This document shows positions 1-5,941 of a stretch of DNA of 9,082 nt, one piece after another. How positions within the stretch are numbered: position 1 is the stretch's first letter; each line of letters opens with the position of its first letter. Both the position numbers and the translations under genes were made by a program. The DNA is from CAVVIO01 sp963748095 (GTDB lineage: Bacteria; Bacteroidota; Bacteroidia; Bacteroidales; UBA10428). The notes below the pieces were generated by a model. It made no database searches, had not been told where the DNA came from, and was given only the letters and a program-made list of their open reading frames with translations. The stretch lies in NCBI GenBank assembly GCA_963748095.1, contig CAVVIO010000094.1, positions 1 to 9,082 on the forward strand. Reading direction: 5' to 3'.

Positions 1-299
1 ATAACACTTTCCAGTTTATTAAACCGCTCGTCCCACATGTTGCGGAACGGCTCGATAAAGTCAGCTATCTCTTTCATCTTTACCGGATTTAAATGATAGT
101 ATATTTCCCTTCCGTTTTGCTCCTGCTTCAGCAGTTCACATTCGGTAAGTATCTGCAGGTGTTTCGAAACAGTCGGCCGGGCCGTATCGAAGTTGGAAGC
201 TATGGTACCTGCTGTCATCGATTGGGCGGTAAGCAGCAGCAGTATGGCCCTTCTTGTGGGGTCGGCTATGGCCTGGAATACGTCGCGTCTTAAATTCAT
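1..299 (-). CDS. ArsR-family winged-helix transcriptional repressor (3' end outside window)
   Basis: Reading the minus strand from the ATG at 299 gives 99 codons open to the left edge, so the C-terminus is missing. The protein begins MNLRRDVFQAIADPTRRAI, the standard ArsR N-terminal helix with the 'ADPTRRAIL' signature. Residues about 28-52 form the helix-turn-helix (AGTIASNFDTARPTVSKHL; 'TVSKHLQIL' is the recognition helix). The wing follows at about 55-72 (ELLKQEQNGREIYYHL). No CxC metal-binding pair is visible in the recognition helix, so a metal sensor of the classical ArsR/SmtB kind is unlikely. The visible C-terminal part (FIEPFRNMWDERFNKLES) matches, from memory, the ArsR subgroup often co-transcribed with SRPBCC/AHSA1-type or DoxX-type genes. 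That partner would lie left of the window and cannot be checked here. The start is set by the promoter and operator pattern just upstream, which leaves only a short leader. Family call is firm; the inducer is unknown. Confidence 0.93.
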   Translation of the reverse strand, partial: MNLRRDVFQAIADPTRRAILLLLTAQSMTAGTIASNFDTARPTVSKHLQILTECELLKQEQNGREIYYHLNPVKMKEIADFIEPFRNMWDERFNKLESV

Positions 300-301
300 C
301 G

Positions 302-344
302 TGTAGTTATTTGACTACAAATATATATGAAGTCACTTGGCTAC
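302..344. promoter_or_regulatory. Two tandem operator-like boxes over the ArsR promoter
   Basis: Two 17-bp stretches, 302-318 (TGTAGTTATTTGACTAC) and 328-344 (TGAAGTCACTTGGCTAC), match at 13 of 17 positions in the same orientation, with starts 26 bp apart. The first also contains a perfect 6-bp inverted repeat, TGTAGT (302-307) and ACTACA (314-319). One box covers the expected transcription start and abuts the -7 box; the other lies between the -7 and -33 elements. This is the arrangement expected of binding sites for two repressor dimers, presumably the ArsR protein itself. Binding is inferred, not shown. Confidence 0.6.
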
Positions 345-348
345 ACAA
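318..348 (-). promoter_or_regulatory. Bacteroidota-type promoter of the ArsR gene
   Basis: On the minus strand TATATTTG (325 to 318) matches the Bacteroidota -7 consensus TAnnTTTG exactly. A TTG at 348-346 lies 20 nt upstream, at about the right distance for the -33 element. The predicted transcript would start near 311, leaving a leader of only about a dozen nucleotides before the ATG at 299. The operator boxes overlap this promoter, which fits autorepression. Confidence 0.6.
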
Positions 349-400
349 GCAATGTGTGTCTGTATTAATTCTTAATAATTTCTGTGCTGGAAAATAAGTC

Positions 401-445
401 GTACGCACTATTCAGCCTGGAAAGCAATGTGTGATAGTAAATAAC
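401..445 (+). repeat. Dispersed intergenic repeat, copy A
   Basis: This 45-bp stretch (GTACGC...AGTAAATAAC) aligns without gaps to 2554-2598, with 35 of 45 identical positions. It lies in the divergent space between the ArsR gene and the hydrolase pseudogene. The last base of the repeat starts a small hairpin, CAGCC (445-449) with GGCTG (457-461). I do not recognise the repeat family. The remaining sequence up to 591 is AT-rich, and I see no confident promoter or terminator in it. Confidence 0.55.
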
Positions 446-591
446 AGCCAAGCTTCGGCTGAGAACAAAAAAGAATTATTAATGTTTTATACAAATAAAA
501 TTAAACCTGTTGAACGTATAAAAATTCCATTGGATTTCCGGTTAATATATCATGATTTCCAAAAATCTTCCACCAAATCAACCCATAGAAA

Positions 592-1911
592 ATGAAAAAG
601 ACAATTATACTAATTGCATTAACACCAATTCTTCTGCTGCTTCTTATATTGGTTGTTTTATCCGTTAAATATTCGCCTGTCTACTTATACCGTTTGATTA
701 CGCAAAATGTAGCTGACGTTTATGATTACCGGCTTTACGAAAACAGGATCGTTAAAGGAGCCGACAATGCCTTTCAATTCATTAAAAGTCCGGATAAAGA
801 ATTTGTTGAAGGTTTGTTTCAGGAAAGGGTGTCGCACTCCGGTTTTAAAACATTTGATGAATGGGCAGAGAAATCGCAAAGCACGGCACTGATTTTCATC
901 CGCAGGGATACCATTTTATATGAGAAATACTTTAACGGATTTAACAGGGATTCCTATTTCCATTCGCAATCCATGGCAAAATCGTTTATTTCTTTTTAAA
1001 TTGGTGCTGCTATTGATGACGATTTAATCACAAGTGCAGACGATCCGGTAACAACCTATATTCCGGAGCTGCTGCAACGGGATGAAAGGTTTGGTAAAAT
1101 CACCATTAAGCATTTACTGGAGATGCGTTCGGGACTTGAATACAATACCGGTTACCTTCCGGGAACACACATTCATGCCCCGTGGCATGATGAAGCTGTA
1201 GGATACTACCATCCAAACGTCCGTAAACTGTTGCTAAAAAAGGTGAAAATCGCAACTGAACCGGGAGGTACCTTTCAATATTGTAATTACAATACCAGTT
1301 ATCTGGGATTAATCATTGAAAGGGCTACCGGGAAAACTGTGTCTCAGTATCTTGAAGAGAAATTATGGTCGAAAATAATGGAATACGATGCCTTATTCTC
1401 CGTCGACAGTAAAAAGGCAGGTTTTGAATACATGCCCAGCCGCTTAATAGCAAGAGCCATTGACTACGCCAGGTTCGGACGTCTTTTCCTTAAGGAGGGC
1501 AACTGGAACGGAAATCAGATCGTCTCTGAAAACTGGGTACTGGCGTCAACACGGGAAAACATGACCGTACCCCGCAACATATATCCCGACTGGTTTGGAG
1601 ACAGTTGTAAAAGGGTGTATTATACTTATCACTGGTGGGGTCATGCAAACTGCGATTCGACTTTTCAGTTTGCAGCTTCCGGAAATTTGGGACAAAACAT
1701 CTATGTTATTCCCGATAAGGAAGTGATCATTGTTCATTGCGGTAATTCCCTGGAACATTACGGGAATTTTGATTTATGGCGTTTCGCTGACCAACTGGAC
1801 TTATGCTTTTTAAGCAAAATCCCCTCCCAACTGTCACTGCGCGACAGCACGTCCTGCCTGTTACAGGCAAACAGTCTCCTTCTATTGAATGGCAGTCGTA
1901 TGCTGCCTTAA
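592..1911 (+). pseudogene. Membrane-anchored serine beta-lactamase-like hydrolase, interrupted by an in-frame stop
   Basis: One reading frame of 439 codons is broken only by TAA at 997-999 (codon 136). Codons 5-24 are a hydrophobic signal anchor (IILIALTPILLLLLILVVL), so the catalytic part would face the periplasm. The nucleophile motif SxxK is SMAK at codons 127-130, six codons before the stop. After the stop the same frame resumes at once with family-typical sequence (IGAAIDDDLI), so no frameshift is needed. The second motif YxN is YCN at codons 230-232. The third, KTG-like, region is ASGNLGQNIYVIP near codons 362-374. The family includes class C beta-lactamases, penicillin-binding-protein-like peptidases and esterases; the substrate cannot be predicted. 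The stop is probably a point mutation of a Leu codon (TTA to TAA). The first in-frame ATG after it (1123) would give a 262-residue fragment without the nucleophile. About 36 residues at the C-terminus (from codon about 404) look unlike the family and may be read-through of former non-coding DNA. Readthrough or a sequencing error are alternatives to a true pseudogene. Confidence 0.85.
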
Positions 1912-2393
1912 ACCGAACCGGTATTTACATAATGAATATCGAATATAACCTTCCCGTTTACTTTTTCAATAACAGCAAAATAATATACTGCTGAAACAAC
2001 ACCAAGGTTCCCTTCTTCTATATTGACGGTATAGGTATATTCATAACACTTTCGGGTAACATACTGATCAGTTACCATACCGGAAGCAGATGTTTTCATT
2101 CTTCCTGCCAGGAATGTATATTGGTTAAAATCAATTACCGGCAGGGTACCGTTACCGGCTACATATTTTTCGTAATCCGTCTGTGAGTTGATCACAAGAT
2201 TAACGGTTTCCTGTTCCGTATCAATATTTTGTAATCGGTATTGGGTATTGCCTGTTGTATCACCAAAATGCAGGATTACTACCTGTTGTGGCTGCTCATT
2301 GCATCCATCGTTGTTTTCACAGCCCGATATAATGATCACGATAATTCCATACAAGAATAAAAGCAATTTTACATTTTTCATGGTCATGGTCAT
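1908..2393 (-). CDS. Small secreted lipoprotein of unknown function
   Basis: 161 residues. A short start region (MTMTMKN) leads into a hydrophobic segment (about 8-22) and a lipobox ISGC with the lipidated Cys at residue 25. It is followed by ENND, a short acidic/polar stretch of the kind linked to surface export of lipoproteins in Bacteroidota. The mature part has no family I can name with confidence; the order 'VINSQTDYEKYV', 'IDFNQYTFLAG', then a beta-rich C-terminus with VVSAVYYFAVIEKV vaguely resembles PrcB-type beta domains. Three ATGs lie in frame (2393, 2387, 2381). The third gives the most compact signal peptide, and no Shine-Dalgarno sequence decides between them. The gene ends inside the tail of the convergent hydrolase frame: its TAA (1910-1908) and the hydrolase TAA (1909-1911) share the tetranucleotide TTAA. 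It appears monocistronic. The lipoprotein call is firm, the function unknown. Confidence 0.85.
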   Translation of the reverse strand: MTMTMKNVKLLLFLYGIIVIIISGCENNDGCNEQPQQVVILHFGDTTGNTQYRLQNIDTEQETVNLVINSQTDYEKYVAGNGTLPVIDFNQYTFLAGRMKTSASGMVTDQYVTRKCYEYTYTVNIEEGNLGVVSAVYYFAVIEKVNGKVIFDIHYVNTGSV

Positions 2394-2460
2394 GTTTATA
2401 TCCCGTTCAATTTAACTGACTTTTTTCACTTTTGCAACTATCCTAAAGAGGCAGATCGTT

Positions 2461-2498
2461 ATTAATTAGTTGCCTGGAATATAAAACAGCTAATTAAT
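2461..2498. repeat. 9-bp perfect inverted repeat upstream of the lipoprotein gene
   Basis: ATTAATTAG (2461-2469) and CTAATTAAT (2490-2498) are perfect inverted copies separated by 20 nt, about 70 bp upstream of the lipoprotein start. It could be an operator for a dimeric regulator or simply AT-rich chance structure; both arms are low in complexity. Confidence 0.35.
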
Positions 2499-2544
2499 GG
2501 TCAGGAAAGTATTGGTTTTTGAGGCACAAGTCACAGACTTACTC

Positions 2545-2598
2545 CATTTGGGTGTACGCGGTATTCAGCATGAGAAGCATTGTAGGGAAGTAAATAAC
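2545..2598 (+). repeat. Dispersed intergenic repeat, copy B (longest copy)
   Basis: Positions 2554-2598 match copy A (401-445) at 35 of 45 positions with no gaps. The preceding CATTTGGGTG and next bases (2545-2562) match the right edge of the window (9065-9082) at 16 of 18 positions. Copy B therefore links the other two and shows the repeat is at least about 54 bp long. It is in the same orientation as both other copies and lies in a gene-free stretch of more than 500 bp. Confidence 0.55.
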
Positions 2599-2672
2599 GT
2601 AAATACATTACTGGTAAAATTCTGATATAATTGTGGGTTCGGCTAAGGTCCCACCCTAGTCGAATATATGGT

Positions 2673-2774
2673 AGCAGGCTCCGCCTGCTCAAGTAAACCT
2701 TTGATGAAAAACAAAAATACAGAACCCAGGCAAAGCCTGAAGGGATATATCCGGCTCAGGCACAGCCTAAGCTG
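2673..2774. repeat. Cluster of three REP-like palindromes
   Basis: Three hairpins with an AGGC-N3-GCCT core follow each other. The first is AGCAGGC/GCCTGCT (2673-2679 with 2683-2689, loop TCC). The second is CAGGC/GCCTG (2727-2731 with 2735-2739, loop AAA). The third is AGGC/GCCT (2758-2761 with 2765-2768, loop ACA), extending outward to 2752 and 2774 with one mismatch and one G-T pair. Centre spacing is about 52 and 30 bp. The repeated core suggests a REP-type element array mobilised by a RAYT transposase elsewhere; no transposase gene is in the window. Otherwise 2394-2922 holds no gene I can support. Confidence 0.5.
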
Positions 2775-2845
2775 AACCTGGTTGTTAGGGAACAAGTAGC
2801 AGACTCCATGTGAGTTCCAAACAAGTTGATACTATTACAAGGGTC

Positions 2846-2894
2846 AAAAAAACAAATTCGGAGTCTGGCGCTTCCTGTTACACCGAACTCCGAA
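2846..2894 (-). terminator. Intrinsic terminator of the methyltransferase/barrel/NmrA operon
   Basis: Just after the NmrA-like stop codon, the minus strand carries a 15-nt by 15-nt stem. Its base is a perfect 8-bp pair, TTCGGAGT (2894-2887) and ACTCCGAA (2864-2857). The inner part pairs with one mismatch and some G-U pairs, around the loop AACAGGAA. It is followed at once by a T-tract (TTTGTTTTTTTG, 2856-2845). This is a textbook rho-independent terminator and marks the 3' end of the operon. Confidence 0.82.
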
Positions 2895-2922
2895 CCTGTA
2901 ATTGTCTTGTATTCAGCTGTGA

Positions 2923-3780
2923 TTAACTGCCAAAATACCCTTTAAAATCTCTTGTAAAATCATCAATAGACCTTGCCTTATGTCCCGAAAGCAATTCAAC
3001 ATTGGGGGTTGTAGTATCGGCAAAACCTTTAGAGAATCCTTTACTGAGTTCTACATATCCGTCTACTATAAATTCAGGGAAACCCATCTCCATCATCGAT
3101 TCTTTAGAAGCCTCGTGCGGCACGGCAACATAATTCACCTGCCTACCAAGAACCTTTGTAAATGAAGTTGCCACATCATTCATAGATACTGAATCAGAAC
3201 CTGTAAGAATATATTCCTTTCCTTGTTCTGCTTTTCCTGTTAAGGCCCCCAGGGCACTTTCTGCCACATCACGGATATCGATCATTCCTGCTTTTCCGTC
3301 TGACCAGTCCCAATAGATATTTCCATCACTCTGAATCGATGGTGAAGCCATCATCAGATTTTGCATAAAAAAAGTAGGTTTGATGATGATATATGGAATA
3401 CCGGACGCTTTCAGGGCTTTGTCCACTTTGTTAATCTGGCGGATAAGTTCTGAACTGTCGGCACCAAAGGCTGAATGTCTGACAACCAAAGGTTTTGTTC
3501 CTGTCCTTTTTATTGCTTCTATAATATTCAAGCCTTGCGATGCAGCAGTGGGACCATTCCATGTACACATATACACTTTATCAATTCCTTTAAGTGCGGC
3601 ATCAATTGTTTCACTTTTATCCAAATCACCTACATAGATTTCTGCTCCCGCATCTTTCAGTGACCTGGCTTTTTCTGTGTTCCGTACAAAGGCACGCACT
3701 TGATATCCTGCACTAAGTAACGCCGGGATAAGTATTGAACAGGTATTTCCTGTTGCTCCTGTTACTAAAATCTTTTCCAT
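2923..3780 (-). CDS. NmrA-type atypical SDR, NAD(P)-binding protein
   Basis: 285 residues, the usual length for NmrA/QorB-like atypical short-chain dehydrogenases. The N-terminus MEKILVTGATGNTCS is the beta-alpha-beta Rossmann start. The GxxGxxG loop has G8 and G11, but its third glycine is Cys14 (TGT, one base from GGT). Arg33 in 'AFVRN' sits where these proteins recognise the NADP phosphate, and 'GDLDK' (51-55) is the usual adenine-side motif. 'VVRHSAFGA' (99-107) and 'MIDIRDVAE' (166-174) are family landmarks. There is no YxxxK pair in the classical SDR position, as is normal for this group. Members include NAD(P)H:quinone or azo reductases and redox-sensing regulators; which applies here cannot be told. 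It is the last gene of a probable operon, 93 nt after the barrel protein, and is followed by a terminator. The start is the ATG at 3780. No signal peptide, so cytoplasmic. Confidence 0.9.
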   Translation of the reverse strand: MEKILVTGATGNTCSILIPALLSAGYQVRAFVRNTEKARSLKDAGAEIYVGDLDKSETIDAALKGIDKVYMCTWNGPTAASQGLNIIEAIKRTGTKPLVVRHSAFGADSSELIRQINKVDKALKASGIPYIIIKPTFFMQNLMMASPSIQSDGNIYWDWSDGKAGMIDIRDVAESALGALTGKAEQGKEYILTGSDSVSMNDVATSFTKVLGRQVNYVAVPHEASKESMMEMGFPEFIVDGYVELSKGFSKGFADTTTPNVELLSGHKARSIDDFTRDFKGYFGS

Positions 3781-3873
3781 GATTTTTATTATTTAATTGT
3801 AATCGGTTTTAAATTCTGTTCTTATCAAAATTTTCATTTTCTGATCATTAATAACATTCTTCTGCACCAAAAA

Positions 3874-4521
3874 TTAAAGTAATTCCTTTACTGCAGGTTT
3901 CGAGATAACACCACCTTTTTCCATGGCTGCTTTGAGGCCGGGATCCGACACGAATGCGTTAAACTCAGCCGCAGACGACGAATTGCCTAATACCGTCACA
4001 CTATTTTCATCAGTAAGGGAACGAAGGATCAGGTTGTCATGAATACCGGCTTTTTTGCGCAGTTCTCCGGCAGAATCGTATACACGCTTCCATGCAGAAT
4101 AATCTTTTACCGTATGAGTAATCGTTGTCACCAATTCCGAGATGTTTATGGGGTCTAACTCTTCAGCCGTTTTATAAAAAACAATTTCGGGTTTACTTAT
4201 GACACCTGCCTTGGTCATGACCTCTTTTAGTCTGGGATCGGACACAAATGCTTTTGCTTTGTCAAGATCCTTAACAGCGAATAAAACAGTAACAGCATTT
4301 GTGTTATTAATATCCTGCTTAACAAATACAGTACTCAGACCTGCCTGCAATCTTACAGGACTATCCTTATCAAACCCGGCTTTCCAAGTTGTAAAATCAG
4401 CAACTTTATGCGAAATAGAAAGATAAATTTTTCCATTTCCGTTTTGTGCAGAACTTGTAATGGTAATAAGTGCTAATGTGATTACCAGTACGCTGTTTTT
4501 CAAATTTTTAATTGTTTTCAT
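3874..4521 (-). CDS. Secreted protein with two tandem dimeric-barrel (ferredoxin-like) repeats
   Basis: 215 residues. A signal peptide (1-25, ending in ITSSAQ, likely cleavage after Ala25) sends it to the periplasm or outside; no lipobox Cys is present. The mature protein is an internal duplication, repeat one about 32-116 and repeat two about 130-215. Both carry the same landmarks in order: H-x-V-x-D-(F/Y)-(T/S)-x-W-K, then R...AG, then N-(A/S)-VTVL, then AFVSDP-x-LK...GVISKP. This pattern resembles alpha/beta-barrel folds of the antibiotic-biosynthesis-monooxygenase type, in which two ferredoxin-like units form one barrel, so here one chain could build the whole barrel. No catalytic residues or cofactor site can be assigned. 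It lies 21 nt after the methyltransferase stop codon, so co-transcription is very likely. Fold call is moderate, function unknown. Confidence 0.85.
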   Translation of the reverse strand: MKTIKNLKNSVLVITLALITITSSAQNGNGKIYLSISHKVADFTTWKAGFDKDSPVRLQAGLSTVFVKQDINNTNAVTVLFAVKDLDKAKAFVSDPRLKEVMTKAGVISKPEIVFYKTAEELDPINISELVTTITHTVKDYSAWKRVYDSAGELRKKAGIHDNLILRSLTDENSVTVLGNSSSAAEFNAFVSDPGLKAAMEKGGVISKPAVKELL

Positions 4522-4542
4522 TTTTTTATGATTTAAGTTTAG

Positions 4543-5598
4543 TTATTTAATAGCTATTACAGCACTTGAGGGACCTGTCAACGGCATTACAAAAGTCTCG
4601 TTAAAACCTGCCTCTTTGGCCCATGCATCAAAATCTGCTGCTGTAAAATCGTAACCTTCAACGGTTTCAACCAGCATATTCAGAGACATCATCAAACCAA
4701 ATGCGTTTTTACGCCGTTCGTCATCAATAATGTTTTCGATAACAACCAGTGCACCCCCGCCGGGTAAAGCATCATAGGCCTTCCCGATGAGCATTTTCTT
4801 ATCCTTTGTACCCCAGTCATGAAGAACATTTCCCATGGTAATGACATCAGCTTTGGGCAATGCTTCCGTAGTAAAATCACCAGATCTGACCTCGATCTTA
4901 TTTGCCAGGCCCATCTTGCTTATATTTTCAGAAGCTATCGGAGACACGGGTGGAAGATCGAAAGAGATGCATCTCATGTGTGGGTTATTTAATACCACCT
5001 GGGCCGATAAATGTGCTCCAGCTCCTCCTACATCGCTTAAAGTTTTGTAACCTGAAAAATCGAATTGACTTGCAAAAGTGATAAAATTACCCATCTGTAC
5101 TCCACTCATGGCATTTACAAATTCGCGGGTTTTATCCCTGTTTGAATAGATTTCTTCGAAAGGTGAAGTTCCACCTGTTCTGATCTCATTCTGTGGATTT
5201 CCCGTTTTTAAGCCCTGCTCCAGGAAATTCCAGAATGGATATAATCTATTGTTCGCCATCTCCAATATTCCACCCATATAAGAAAGCTTGTTTTTGTCGA
5301 GAAAAAGATCGGAATCCTTCGAGTTTGAATAGATTGCATTGTCCTTATTTCCATTTTTTTGCAGAAATCCCAACGCAACCAGGGTGTCCAGAAAATCATA
5401 CAATCCTCTGTCGTGCAGACACAACTCATATTTAATTTCTGTGCCCGTTAACGGCCTGGTGGCCAAACGGGTAAAAAGCTCCAGCTTAACAGCCGTAAGA
5501 AGTGTTTTAGAGGCCCAAAAACCCATGCCGATTTGCATAATGTGAGAGGGATCAATTTTTACCTCTTGTTTTACCTGATTTTCTTTTAATGTTTCCAT
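4543..5598 (-). CDS. SAM-dependent O-methyltransferase, COMT/hydroxyneurosporene/acetylserotonin type
   Basis: 351 residues, the normal length of this class. Residues about 15-100 are the N-terminal winged-helix dimerisation domain (MQIGMGFWASKTLLTAVKLELF, then a 'LHDRGLYDFLDTLVALGFL' helix). The C-terminal domain is a class I Rossmann methyltransferase. The SAM loop is LSDVGGAGA at 187-195 (usual form DVGGGxG; here one Gly is Ala193). Acidic Asp214 in 'FDLPPV' is in the ribose-binding place, and 'GDF' (240-242) follows. The catalytic-base histidine is His260 in 'NVLHDW'. The enzyme should move a methyl group to a hydroxyl of a small acceptor, probably phenolic or isoprenoid; the acceptor is not predictable. 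It is the first gene of a three-gene unit. No confident promoter was found in the AT-rich upstream DNA. The ATG at 5598 is the only good start. Confidence 0.92.
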   Translation of the reverse strand: METLKENQVKQEVKIDPSHIMQIGMGFWASKTLLTAVKLELFTRLATRPLTGTEIKYELCLHDRGLYDFLDTLVALGFLQKNGNKDNAIYSNSKDSDLFLDKNKLSYMGGILEMANNRLYPFWNFLEQGLKTGNPQNEIRTGGTSPFEEIYSNRDKTREFVNAMSGVQMGNFITFASQFDFSGYKTLSDVGGAGAHLSAQVVLNNPHMRCISFDLPPVSPIASENISKMGLANKIEVRSGDFTTEALPKADVITMGNVLHDWGTKDKKMLIGKAYDALPGGGALVVIENIIDDERRKNAFGLMMSLNMLVETVEGYDFTAADFDAWAKEAGFNETFVMPLTGPSSAVIAIK

Positions 5599-5776
5599 TT
5601 TGTTTGAATTTATGTAAATATTAATTTTTAAAATTCTGAATAAAAGTAGGCAGATAACAGATCAGGAGAAATTAAAAGGCATGAGATGATACTGTTATGG
5701 CGCGAAATAACCAAAACCGGTCGTGAAAGGTTTCAGCATTTCGCAAAAAATTAATTGGAGGGCGTGAAATGAGAAT

Positions 5777-5885
5777 CTCCCCTCACTCACACCTTTGTAC
5801 TTCCGCTAAAGCGAAACAGGCTCTAAAGAGGAAACTTTCCTCACGCTACAAGTCGGGATTCTTCCTTTTAGGGGAGTAAGGGGGG
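5777..5885. mobile_element. MITE-like element with imperfect terminal inverted repeats (tentative)
   Basis: CTCCCCTCACTC (5777-5788) and GAGTAAGGGGGG (5874-5885) are inverted copies matching at 10 of 12 positions, bounding about 109 bp of non-coding DNA. Inside are two palindromes, CGCT-AA-AGCG (5804-5813) and the perfect GAGGAAA-C-TTTCCTC (5828-5842). G/C-run ends and internal palindromes are usual for small non-autonomous elements. No target-site duplication is obvious. The 343-bp gene-free stretch 5599-5941 holds nothing else I can support apart from AT-rich sequence next to the methyltransferase start. Confidence 0.4.
5828..5842 (-). terminator. Possible weak terminator downstream of the histidine kinase
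   Basis: On the minus strand GAGGAAA-G-TTTCCTC forms a compact hairpin followed by only TTT. It lies about 100 nt beyond the kinase stop codon. The T-run is short, so this may be merely part of the MITE-like element. Confidence 0.25.
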
Positions 5886-5941
5886 TGTAATGATGATATT
5901 TTCTATATGAGATAATGAAATTTGGTAATAGAATATTCCTT

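Noticed and set aside
1123..1911. Independent gene starting at the ATG after the hydrolase stop codon
   Set aside because: It is in the same frame as the upstream part, begins within the conserved domain and lacks the SxxK nucleophile, so it is the 3' part of one broken gene.
2633..2654. GTGGG/CCCAC inverted repeat as a terminator for the lipoprotein
   Set aside because: It lies upstream of that gene, has only a 5-bp stem and no T-tract.
2640..2894. Hairpin-rich block as a CRISPR array
   Set aside because: Only three short palindromes with unequal spacing and no conserved direct repeat of 25-40 bp; no cas genes.
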